This document shows positions 1-6,019 of a DNA stretch of 7,808 nt, piece after piece. The notes beneath the pieces were generated by a model. The model searched no databases. It was not told the origin of the DNA and saw only the letters and a program-made list of their open reading frames with translations. Where the stretch lies: assembly GCA_046262435.1 (NCBI GenBank), contig JBHEMT010000010.1:1-7808 (forward strand), in the 5' to 3' direction. The translations under genes and the position numbers were made by a program. The DNA comes from JBHEMT01 sp046262435. Lineage in GTDB: Bacteria; Chloroflexota; Dormibacteria; Aeolococcales; Aeolococcaceae. How positions within the stretch are numbered: the stretch's first letter is position 1; each line of letters begins with the position of its first letter.

Positions 1-115
1 GGGCGGGGTCCCGGGTGTTCCAGGCGTCCTCAGCCGCCTGGACCTTCACGCGGGCGCTGTCCTCGTCAAAGGGCGGCAGCGGCGGCCGGACCTCGGCTGC
101 GTCGGTCAGGGTCAT
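1..115 (-). CDS. DUF1348 / NTF2-like family protein, N-terminal part only
   Basis: The reverse strand from an ATG at 115 reads 38 codons to the window edge, so only the N-terminus is present. It contains RPPLPPFDEDSARVKVQAAE at residues 10-29, then DAWNTRDP at 30-37. This is the characteristic opening of the DUF1348 (SnoaL/NTF2-like fold) family, proteins of about 150 residues whose biochemical role is not established; the fold often forms a small hydrophobic pocket. The catalytic or pocket residues lie outside the window. There is no clear Shine-Dalgarno sequence upstream. An in-frame TGA at 125-127 closes a possible short ORF 9 bases before this ATG, so translation could be coupled to it. 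The gene is divergent from the deacetylase gene. The family call is fairly secure; the function is unknown. Confidence 0.8.
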   Translation of the reverse strand, partial: MTLTDAAEVRPPLPPFDEDSARVKVQAAEDAWNTRDPA

Positions 116-124
116 TTCAGGACG

Positions 125-286
125 TCACCCGCGGCATTCGAAGTCATCGAGATGGCAGCCTTCCTGTTGCGGTGATCGTCCAGTACGTTCCACGCGACGC
201 CCGACCGCCTCGGCTACGTCCCCGTCACTGACCGCTGCAGCTCGCGCCGTGTTGACAACCTTCAAGCGGATGCTCACGCCCAGCAT
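125..286 (-). CDS. possible short ORF upstream of the DUF1348 gene (uncertain)
   Basis: A minus-strand frame stays open through the divergent intergenic region and ends at TGA 125-127, 9 bases before the DUF1348 ATG. From the only in-frame ATG (286) it gives 53 residues, including IRLKVVNTARAAAVSDGDVA. Upstream of that ATG the same frame also reads well as protein: it encodes a hydrophobic run, AVPAILTFAALGMLGV, that would make a membrane helix. No ATG, GTG or TTG precedes the helix and no Shine-Dalgarno sequence is visible. It could be a small membrane protein with an unusual start, the remnant of a broken gene, or chance in GC-rich DNA. I recognise no family. Confidence 0.2.
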   Translation of the reverse strand: MLGVSIRLKVVNTARAAAVSDGDVAEAVGRRVERTGRSPQQEGCHLDDFECRG

Positions 287-350
287 TCCCAGGGCGGCAA
301 AGGTGAGGATAGCGGGAACGGCACCGGCCGCCCGCGCCGTTCCCGGCTGG

Positions 351-356
351 TAGCCT
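351..356 (+). promoter_or_regulatory. putative -10 box for leaderless expression of the deacetylase gene
   Basis: TAGCCT matches the TAnnnT form of the -10 element and is followed by 6 bases and then the ATG at 363. That spacing puts the transcription start at or next to the A of the start codon, as in leaderless actinobacterial genes. It fits the absence of a Shine-Dalgarno sequence before this ATG. No -35 box is recognisable. The motif is short, so the call rests on its position and on the same arrangement at 2783. Confidence 0.4.
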
Positions 357-362
357 CGTCGA

Positions 363-1316
363 ATGCGGCACGGGCACTTCCACCCTCTAAGGTTCGACCC
401 TGGACTGCGGAAGGGGCTACTGGCGGCAGGGCTTGTGGTGATCGCAGCGGCATTCGGCGCGGCGCGGACTCACCCGCAGCATCGGTCGCCCGCCCGGAGC
501 GCGCCGCTCATCGTGGAGTTTGCCCCTCCGGTGCTGGCCTGCCCGGTGGCCGCGAGCGGGGCTGCACCGGGAACCGTGCCCATCCTCATGTATCACTGGA
601 TCCGAGTGGATCGAAACCCCCATGATCCCGTGGGCAAGGCGCTGTCGGTTACGCCCAGCGACTTTCAGGCACAGATGCGCTGGCTGCACGAGCACGGTGA
701 GCACAGCGTCACCCTGGCGCAGCTGCGTGAAAGCCTCCACGGCGGGGCTCCCCTGCCGGCGCATCCTGTTGTGCTCACCTTCGACGACGGTTTCGCCGAC
801 TTCCTCACTGTGGCGGTGCCGGTCCTGCAGCGTTACGACCTCACAGCCACGGTGTTCGCGGTCTCGGGGTTCATCGACCGTCCGGCACACCTCTCGGTGG
901 CGCAACTCCAGGCCGTGGTCAGGGCGGGCATGGTGATCGGAGCCCACACCGTCAGCCACCCCGACCTGACCACGCTTCCGACCCCGGCGGCGGAGCGGGA
1001 GATCGCTGGATCGAAGAGCAGCCTCGAGGCGTGGACGGGTCAGATGGTGACCGACTTCGCCTACCCGGCGGGCCGGTTCAACCCGGCCGTCGAGAAGCAG
1101 GTTGCGGCAGCAGGTTTCCTGGATGCGGTGACCACTGGCATCGGTGTCAACCATGCCGGTGAGAATCCCTTCGCCTGGAGCAGGGTTCGCGTCAGCGGCG
1201 GAGAGAGTTTGCCGGGCTTCGCTCGCAGCCTCCAGATTGGAGTACCGGACGTGCCCTCCACTGGCTGCAGTCCTGGCGCGCCGGAGCCAGGCGCCTCCCT
1301 GCGCGCTGCGGCGTGA
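363..1316 (+). CDS. membrane-anchored polysaccharide deacetylase (NodB domain, CE4)
   Basis: This 317-residue protein probably removes N- or O-acetyl groups from a cell-wall or surface polysaccharide outside the membrane. Residues 16-35 form one hydrophobic helix after a basic N-terminus, so it is anchored or exported. The domain starts with VPILMYHWI (72-80), an opening typical of the IcaB/PgdA-like branch. Motif 1 is TFDDG (139-143), supplying the catalytic base and metal-binding aspartates. Motif 2 is HTVSH (195-199), with the two metal-binding histidines. AYPAGRF (233-239) is the motif 3 region, and RVRVSGG (274-280) lies near the end of the domain. All key residues are present, so it should be active. 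The last ~25 residues are a Pro/Gly/Ala-rich tail of no clear role. The stop overlaps the next start by 4 bases. The exact substrate cannot be read from sequence. Confidence 0.9.
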   Translation: MRHGHFHPLRFDPGLRKGLLAAGLVVIAAAFGAARTHPQHRSPARSAPLIVEFAPPVLACPVAASGAAPGTVPILMYHWIRVDRNPHDPVGKALSVTPSDFQAQMRWLHEHGEHSVTLAQLRESLHGGAPLPAHPVVLTFDDGFADFLTVAVPVLQRYDLTATVFAVSGFIDRPAHLSVAQLQAVVRAGMVIGAHTVSHPDLTTLPTPAAEREIAGSKSSLEAWTGQMVTDFAYPAGRFNPAVEKQVAAAGFLDAVTTGIGVNHAGENPFAWSRVRVSGGESLPGFARSLQIGVPDVPSTGCSPGAPEPGASLRAAA

Positions 1317-2704
1317 GCACCCGCGCGGTCGCCGTCACCCTGCTAGCCGGCCTCCTCGGCGCGTGCGGCGGAGGAGCGTCGCAGCCGTCGAGCGGGGGGG
1401 CCACCGCCCGCGCTACCCCGGCCGCCCCACCGCGACCCATCGACTGGCTCACCTACATGGGCAGCCCGACGCGCAGCGGACAGGCCAACCTGCCGGTGCC
1501 GCAGGGCCCTCTGCGCATCGCCTGGCGGTCCCCCGTCCTCGACGGGGCGACGTATGCCGAACCACTGGTGTCCGAGGGGACCCTGATCGTCGCCACCCAG
1601 AGCAACACGCTGTACGCACTCTCGCCTGCTGACGGTCACATCCTCTGGCACACCCACCTGGGGGACCCCGACACCGACCTCGCTCCGCCCTGCACCGTGC
1701 GCACCCTGGGGGGTCTCACCAGCACCCCGGTGATCGACCCAACCACGCACACCATCTACGCCGGGACGTTCGTGCAGCCCGGTGTGCACGAACTGGTGGC
1801 GCTCGACTCGCGCAGTGGAACCGTTCGCTTCCGGCGACCGATTGAACCGAGGGGTGAGAACCCCTTTCTTGAGGGCCAGAGGGGCGCACTTGCCTTGGCG
1901 AACGGCATGGTCTACATCCCCTTCGGTGGCCGCTTCGGGGACTGCGGGCGCTACCACGGCGCGGTGATGGGCATTGCGGCCGACGGCAGCGGGCCTGTGC
2001 TCGAGTTCCGCGTGCGCGCCAGCCAGGGGGCTGGCATCTGGGCGCCGACGGGTGTGGTGGTCGAGCCCGGCGGCAACCTACTCGTCACGACGGGAAACAC
2101 CTGGGGCGCCGCTGCGGGCGAGGGGTACAACGACAGCAACTCGGTGATCCGGCTCTCACCCCAGCTGCGTCCCCTCGACTACTGGGCGCCACGTGACTGG
2201 CAGCAGCGAAGTGCCGGTGACGTGGACAAGGACGTGGGCTCACTCGGACCGCTGCTGGTGGGTGGCGACCGGGTCCTGCAGGCGGCCAAGCACGGCACCG
2301 CCTTTCTGCTGCACCGCCAGCCTCTGGGCCACGTGGGCGGCGAGATGACCAGCGTGGATGTGGGCACGGACGCGATCGGTTCGGCTGCGTACTCGGCGGC
2401 CGAGCAGATGGTTCTGGTGCCCACGACCGGTGGCATGGACGGCGTGAGCCTCGGACCTGGTCCGGAGCTGCGCCGCGTGTGGTCGACGCCGACGGGCCAC
2501 TGGTATGGGCCTCCCCTGGTGGGTCACGGCGCGGTGTGGACTGTCGACGTGCTGAACGGCACGCTGTACGTCCTCGCTGTCAAGGACGGCGCTCAGCTCG
2601 GAGTCCTGAAGGTCGGCCCGGTGGTGCACTTCACGACCCCGACTCCGGTCGGCAAGCTTGTGGTTGTGGCCACGACTACGGGCGTGGTGGCCGTCGACGC
2701 CTGA
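1313..2704 (+). CDS. PQQ-like beta-propeller repeat lipoprotein
   Basis: This 463-residue exported protein begins with GTG at 1313 inside the GTGA overlap with the deacetylase gene, so translation is probably coupled. The N-terminus is a lipoprotein signal: a short hydrophobic run, then LGAC (15-18), with Cys18 as the lipidated residue. A Gly/Ser/Ala/Pro-rich linker to about residue 42 follows. The rest is a beta-propeller with PQQ-like repeats such as YALSPADGHILWHTHL (101-116), ELVALDSRSGTVRF (160-173), NLLVTTGNTW (255-264) and LYVLAVKDGAQLGVLKVG (418-435). FGDCGRYHGAV (208-218) and the earlier Cys127 could form a disulfide. The protein lacks the features of a full quinoprotein dehydrogenase, so it is more likely a structural or binding propeller than a PQQ enzyme. 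The pairing with the deacetylase suggests a shared envelope role, but the ligand is unknown. Confidence 0.85.
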   Translation: MSTRAVAVTLLAGLLGACGGGASQPSSGGATARATPAAPPRPIDWLTYMGSPTRSGQANLPVPQGPLRIAWRSPVLDGATYAEPLVSEGTLIVATQSNTLYALSPADGHILWHTHLGDPDTDLAPPCTVRTLGGLTSTPVIDPTTHTIYAGTFVQPGVHELVALDSRSGTVRFRRPIEPRGENPFLEGQRGALALANGMVYIPFGGRFGDCGRYHGAVMGIAADGSGPVLEFRVRASQGAGIWAPTGVVVEPGGNLLVTTGNTWGAAAGEGYNDSNSVIRLSPQLRPLDYWAPRDWQQRSAGDVDKDVGSLGPLLVGGDRVLQAAKHGTAFLLHRQPLGHVGGEMTSVDVGTDAIGSAAYSAAEQMVLVPTTGGMDGVSLGPGPELRRVWSTPTGHWYGPPLVGHGAVWTVDVLNGTLYVLAVKDGAQLGVLKVGPVVHFTTPTPVGKLVVVATTTGVVAVDA

Positions 2705-2782
2705 CGCCTGCTGCGCCCACCCGCCGGCAGGGCGTCCGCACCGGATCGCCTACCGTCGGGACTCCGCGCGACAACCTGGACC

Positions 2783-2788
2783 TATACT
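2783..2788 (+). promoter_or_regulatory. putative -10 box for leaderless expression of the first methyltransferase
   Basis: TATACT fits both TAnnnT and the TATAAT consensus (5 of 6 bases). Seven bases separate it from the ATG at 2796, so the transcript would begin at or beside the start codon. No Shine-Dalgarno sequence precedes the ATG and no clear -35 box is seen. The box lies in the 91 bp gap after the lipoprotein gene, giving the methyltransferase genes a promoter of their own inside the co-directional block. Confidence 0.5.
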
Positions 2789-2795
2789 CCCGCGG

Positions 2796-3815
2796 ATGCT
2801 CAGGTCACGCCTGCGGCCCGTGGTTGCGGCGAGCAGGACGGCCCTCCGAGCGGCCGGGGCGCGACCCTCAGTGCGACGCTGGTTGGAGATTGCCGCGTCG
2901 GAGGTCACCGCCGCGCTGACCGATACCGTCGACGAGGCACGCTACGGGGCGGCGTATTTTGGGCGGTCCCGCCCCAAGCAGACCGATGCCGGGCTGGTCA
3001 GCGGCTACGCGCGCTACGACCGCAGTTCGAGCCAGATGAACCTCGCGGCGTACCTGGTCTGGCGGGAGCTGAGCGCCATCCGCGCTCTCGACGTGGGAGC
3101 CGCCTACGGGTACATGGTCGAGGCACTCCGCGATCTCGGGTTCGACGCGGTGGGCGTGGAGTACAGCGAGCATGCCGCCCGTCACGCATCGCCGGGTGCG
3201 GCAGGGCACCTGTTGCAGGGCGACGTCAGCGCGGGCCTCCCCTTTCGCGATGCCCAGTTCGACCTGGTCACCATCTTCGAGACACTCGAGCACCTTCCCC
3301 CGAAGGTGATCCCGGACGTGTTGGGGGAGCTCCGTCGGGTCTGCTCAGGCTTTCTGGTCGCCACCATCCCCTCCTTCGGTCCCAACGCACACGGTGCCGA
3401 CGGTTTTCTCGACCACAAGGTGCGCGACGACGTGATCGACAGCTACTACCAGCGCGGGCCTCAGTACACGGGTCCGGTGCCGTATGAGGATCTCTACCCT
3501 GATGCCGCCGGGCTGCCGGCCGAGGGGCACCTCACCATTGCCTCCTTCGCGTGGTGGACGGACCGTTTCGCCGAGGCCGGATTCCTGCGCTGCGGTGCGG
3601 TGGAGGAGCGCCTGGCCCCCGAGCTGCGCCGTTTCGGCGTGGCCAACCTCTGGAACCTCTACGTCATGCGCGTGCCCCAGGTTGACGAACCGTCCACCGC
3701 GCCGCGCACCGACGAGGAACTGCGTGCGGCGCAGCGCCGGCTGCGACTGCGCCCCAAAGAACAGCCTGACCCGCCGCCGTCTCGCTACCCGGCCGCAGGG
3801 GTCGGCGCCAGCTGA
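2796..3815 (+). CDS. class I SAM-dependent methyltransferase
   Basis: This is a 339-residue cytoplasmic methyltransferase. The frame is open further upstream (to 2658), but that part overlaps the lipoprotein gene. ATG 2796 is chosen because a -10 box sits 7 bases before it. A basic N-terminal segment (1-30) leads to ARYGAAYF (48-55) and SGYARY (69-74), aromatic signatures often seen in methyltransferases of surface-glycan clusters. The SAM site follows: motif I is ALDVGAAYGYM (97-107), the acidic ribose-binding residue is probably Glu122 in VGVEYS, and FETLEHLPP (161-169) is the post-motif II/IV region. A long insert (about 195-250) after the IPSFGPN strand may form the acceptor pocket. The tail (300-339) is Pro/Arg-rich. 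The acceptor is unknown; a sugar or glycolipid hydroxyl is plausible from context only. Confidence 0.85.
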   Translation: MLRSRLRPVVAASRTALRAAGARPSVRRWLEIAASEVTAALTDTVDEARYGAAYFGRSRPKQTDAGLVSGYARYDRSSSQMNLAAYLVWRELSAIRALDVGAAYGYMVEALRDLGFDAVGVEYSEHAARHASPGAAGHLLQGDVSAGLPFRDAQFDLVTIFETLEHLPPKVIPDVLGELRRVCSGFLVATIPSFGPNAHGADGFLDHKVRDDVIDSYYQRGPQYTGPVPYEDLYPDAAGLPAEGHLTIASFAWWTDRFAEAGFLRCGAVEERLAPELRRFGVANLWNLYVMRVPQVDEPSTAPRTDEELRAAQRRLRLRPKEQPDPPPSRYPAAGVGAS

Positions 3816-3886
3816 CAACCGCCCCCCCGGTAGTCCGTCAAAACTCAACGCGGTTCACCTTTCCGGTTGCTGCCGGGGTCGCGACC

Positions 3887-4822
3887 GTGGAGCTGACCGG
3901 CGGATTGGCCCGCGGGCGCTGGCTGTACGAGCTCCAGGCGGCCACCGAGCTGGTGGTCGACTATCTCGACCCACACCTGTGCAGCGTGCCCGGCGTCGAA
4001 GCGTCGCATGGGGAGCTGCCGGCGGACTTCATCGCCACTCCGCGGCTGCGCCTGAGCATCAATGGCGTGCTCCACGAACTCATCTGTACCGATCCCCGGG
4101 TGCTGGAACGGCACTACGCCCGGCCGCGTCACCAGGAGGTTGCCTATTCCCCCCGCCCCGACCGCTGGACGGATGCATACCACCACGCTCGAATCCGCCA
4201 GGCGCGACGGCTGCTTGTCGGTGTCACGGGCCGGGTGTGCGATGTCGGATCCGGCCATTCGCTGGTGGCTATGGCGGGCCCGTGGGCTTTCGACCTCTGC
4301 GCCTGTGATCGCGACGCGGAGGCGATCAACGAGCTGCGCGCGCGCGGCATCGACGGCCGGACCGGGCCCGCTGAGGAGCCGCCCTTCGAGCCGGGAACGT
4401 TCGACGCGGTGTTTGCCGGAGAGATCGTGGAACACCTCGCGGAGCCGCGCAAGGCGTTGCGCCGTTGGGTTGAGCTGTTACGGCCCGGTGGCCGGCTCAT
4501 CGTCACCACCCCCAACCGGCGGCATCTGCTGACCCGTGTGCGCGGGCACGAACTGGTGGAGAATCCAGAACATCTCTTCGAGTGGAACCTGGGCGAGCTG
4601 AGTGAGGCGGTGGTCGGCGCAGGGGGGCAACCGCAGTCCGTCGAGGGGCTGGTCCTGCCCCTGCCGGTCTACGTCCCGGGTCGCGGCTGGCGAGACCTGG
4701 GGCTGGCGCTGGTGCAGAGGGGGCACCTGCCTGCGCCTGTAGGCGTGCGGCTGATCGAACTTGGGCGGTTGGCTCCAGCGCTGGCAGCCGACCTGGCGAT
4801 CGTGGCACGGCGGGTCGCCTAG
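3887..4822 (+). CDS. class I SAM-dependent methyltransferase (Methyltransf_11-like core)
   Basis: This 311-residue protein starts at GTG 3887, 71 bases after the previous gene. The frame is open upstream but has no other start codon, and the Shine-Dalgarno sequence is weak or absent. Residues 1-110 form an N-terminal domain I do not recognise. The SAM-binding core begins at VCDVGSGHS (117-125, motif I); Asp141 in CACDRD is the likely ribose-binding acidic residue. AGEIVEHL (177-184) and LLRPGGRLIVTTPN (197-210) are the later core motifs, as in UbiG/Methyltransf_11 enzymes. A ~100-residue C-terminal part follows, with a Pro-rich turn (LPLPVYVPG, 257-265). It shares little outside the core with the methyltransferase before it, so the two are unlikely to be a recent duplication. 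The acceptor is unknown. It is probably the last gene of the block. Confidence 0.85.
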   Translation: MELTGGLARGRWLYELQAATELVVDYLDPHLCSVPGVEASHGELPADFIATPRLRLSINGVLHELICTDPRVLERHYARPRHQEVAYSPRPDRWTDAYHHARIRQARRLLVGVTGRVCDVGSGHSLVAMAGPWAFDLCACDRDAEAINELRARGIDGRTGPAEEPPFEPGTFDAVFAGEIVEHLAEPRKALRRWVELLRPGGRLIVTTPNRRHLLTRVRGHELVENPEHLFEWNLGELSEAVVGAGGQPQSVEGLVLPLPVYVPGRGWRDLGLALVQRGHLPAPVGVRLIELGRLAPALAADLAIVARRVA

Positions 4823-4893
4823 GTCCGGCGCGAAGTCCTGCCCGTCACGCCTCGGCCGGCCGCCGCCCCGAACTGTAGCTCCCGCTGAGTTCC

Positions 4894-4925
4894 GAGGACC
4901 GGCCCGCTTGCGCGGACCGGTCCTC
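4894..4925. terminator. hairpin between convergent genes, probable bidirectional terminator
   Basis: GAGGACCGG (4894-4902) pairs perfectly with CCGGTCCTC (4917-4925). After one C/A mismatch, CCGC (4904-4907) pairs with GCGG (4912-4915), leaving a 4-base loop TTGC. The hairpin lies between the plus-strand methyltransferase stop (4822) and the minus-strand DUF3618 gene stop (5010), roughly equidistant from both. There is no T-tract on either side, so it may act as a U-less terminator or as a 3'-end stabiliser. The rest of 4823-5009 shows nothing else I can support. Confidence 0.6.
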
Positions 4926-5009
4926 AGTGGAACCTCGGACAGATGTCGGCCGCCTGGACGCCGCGACGAGAGCCCAGGCCGAGGTCAGTGCCAGAAACGC
5001 GGCCAGACC

Positions 5010-5612
5010 TTACGAAGAGGAGGAAACCGACCCCGCTGTCTGCTGGGCGTTGGCGCCAACCTCTTCCTGCAGCTGCTGGGCATGCTGTTGCCCGCTCTGC
5101 TGTGCGGTTTCGGTCGCGCTCTGGGCGACGTCCTGGGCAACCTGCTTGCCATGTTCGATCACCTGCCCGCCGCTGTCCTTCAGCGTGTCCTTAACCTGGT
5201 CGGCCACCTCACCCAGCTTGCGGTCCTCGAGGCGGGAGGAGGGAAGGAGGAGGCCGGCAAGGAAGCCGAGGGCTGTGGCCCCGACGGCTAGCCCCAGGGG
5301 GTTCTGCTGCGCCACACTGGCGACGCGCCTGGTGGTGCGCTTGACGTCCTGGCCCGATGGCGTCGCACTGCTGACCTTGGCGGACAGCTGGTCCTTCTGG
5401 GTTGCCACCGCATCGGTGGCGTCAGAGGCAGTACCCACCACCGCGTCCTTGAAGCCGGCGATTTTTCCCACGACTGCGTCCTTCCTGTCGGTTACGGCGT
5501 CCTTGGCACGGGCCTTGACGTCTGTCTTGTAGCTGAGCGCCTCGACCGTGTCGCCAAGCCGCTCGCGAGTCTGGTCTATCTCCGCCCTGATTGTGCTTGG
5601 ATCTTTGTCCAT
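5010..5612 (-). CDS. DUF3618 domain-containing membrane protein
   Basis: This 200-residue protein is the last gene of the three-gene membrane operon. The DUF3618 segment is at residues 4-40 (IRAEIDQTRERLGDTVEAL at 8-26, then KTDVKARAKD). A repetitive amphipathic stretch follows, with KDAVVGK (44-50) and KDAVVGT (55-61), resembling LEA or apolipoprotein helices. One membrane helix lies at about 104-124 (NPLGLAVGATALGFLAGLLL). After it come SSRLEDRKLGEVADQVKD (125-142) and a long Gln/Ala-rich coil ending in four serines. The start is set by AAGGAGG 7 bases before ATG 5612, and it overlaps the holin-family gene by 37 bases. DUF3618 proteins usually accompany holin-X/YqjE proteins; their function is unproven, with membrane stabilisation or stress response the usual suggestion. 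Confidence 0.88.
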   Translation of the reverse strand: MDKDPSTIRAEIDQTRERLGDTVEALSYKTDVKARAKDAVTDRKDAVVGKIAGFKDAVVGTASDATDAVATQKDQLSAKVSSATPSGQDVKRTTRRVASVAQQNPLGLAVGATALGFLAGLLLPSSRLEDRKLGEVADQVKDTLKDSGGQVIEHGKQVAQDVAQSATETAQQSGQQHAQQLQEEVGANAQQTAGSVSSSS

Positions 5613-6019
5613 TCCAGGTCCTCCTTAACACTGTCAACGGTCTGCTCCGGCGTGGCAGGCAGACCTTGCTTCAAACGGGTTCTGCCGGCGCTGGCGAGGC
5701 CGGCCGCAATCACCGCGTAGACGACGGTCACGATCAGTGCAGCCACCCATACGTGCATGGCCAGGCTCAGCAGTGCGATGAGGCACGCCGTGAGCGCCCC
5801 CAGAGCCAGCAGGGCCACGATGGCGGAGCCACCGAAGAGTCCGACGCCGACGCCGGCCTGCTTGCCCTTCTGCGTCATCTCCGCCTTGGCAAGCTCAAGC
5901 TCCTGGCGCACCAGGGTCGAGGTCTCGCCTGCCAACTGGCGCATCAGATCCGGGATGGACTGTTCACGCACGTTCTCGCGCGCGACCTGAGGGGCGACGA
6001 AGCGGGGATCCTGGGTCAT
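5576..6019 (-). CDS. phage holin family protein (holin-X / YqjE-like)
   Basis: This 147-residue membrane protein is the middle gene of the operon. An N-terminal amphipathic helix, SIPDLMRQLAGETSTLVRQE at 21-40 running on through LELAKAEM, precedes two hydrophobic segments at about 58-87 and 90-112. The tail has TPEQTVDSVKEDLEWTK (123-139), a hallmark of the Phage_holin_3_6 (PF07332) group that includes E. coli YqjE. Despite the family name, chromosomal members sit with YqjD- and DUF3618-type genes rather than with phage lysis genes, and no endolysin is nearby. ATG 6019 shares one base with the upstream stop (TGATG). A GTG at 6022, giving a 4-base overlap, is an equally possible start with one more residue. 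There is no strong Shine-Dalgarno sequence, so coupling to the upstream gene is likely. The molecular function is unknown. Confidence 0.87.
   Translation of the reverse strand: MTQDPRFVAPQVARENVREQSIPDLMRQLAGETSTLVRQELELAKAEMTQKGKQAGVGVGLFGGSAIVALLALGALTACLIALLSLAMHVWVAALIVTVVYAVIAAGLASAGRTRLKQGLPATPEQTVDSVKEDLEWTKIQAQSGRR
5620..5626 (-). promoter_or_regulatory. Shine-Dalgarno sequence of the DUF3618 gene
   Basis: On the minus strand AAGGAGG lies 7 bases before ATG 5612. It is inside the 3' end of the holin-family gene, which explains why the two genes overlap and fixes the DUF3618 start. Confidence 0.75.

Noticed and set aside
252..257. TTGACA, a perfect -35 hexamer on the plus strand
   Set aside because: No -10 box lies 16-18 bases downstream, and the likely promoter of the deacetylase gene is nearly 100 bases further on.
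15..353. Plus-strand ORF across the left edge and the divergent intergenic region
   Set aside because: It runs antisense over the DUF1348 start and has the Ser/Arg/Ala-rich composition of a shadow frame, with no recognisable domain.
417..1154. Long minus-strand ORF antisense to the deacetylase gene
   Set aside because: The plus strand carries complete NodB motifs; the antisense product is Arg/His-rich without family features, as expected from GC-rich DNA.
2703..2736. Possible terminator stem GACGCC/GGCGTC after the lipoprotein gene
   Set aside because: Only 6 bp with a 22-base loop and no T-tract; easily formed by chance at this GC content.
2658..2795. N-terminal extension of the first methyltransferase
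   Set aside because: It overlaps the lipoprotein gene, has shadow-like composition (Trp, Arg, Pro) and bypasses the TATACT box just before ATG 2796.
3345..3848. Minus-strand ORF antisense to the first methyltransferase
   Set aside because: A shadow of a well-supported gene; no domain or start signal.
5576..6019. Prophage lysis cassette suggested by the 'holin' family name
   Set aside because: No endolysin or other phage gene is present, and the neighbours are the usual chromosomal partners of YqjE-like proteins.
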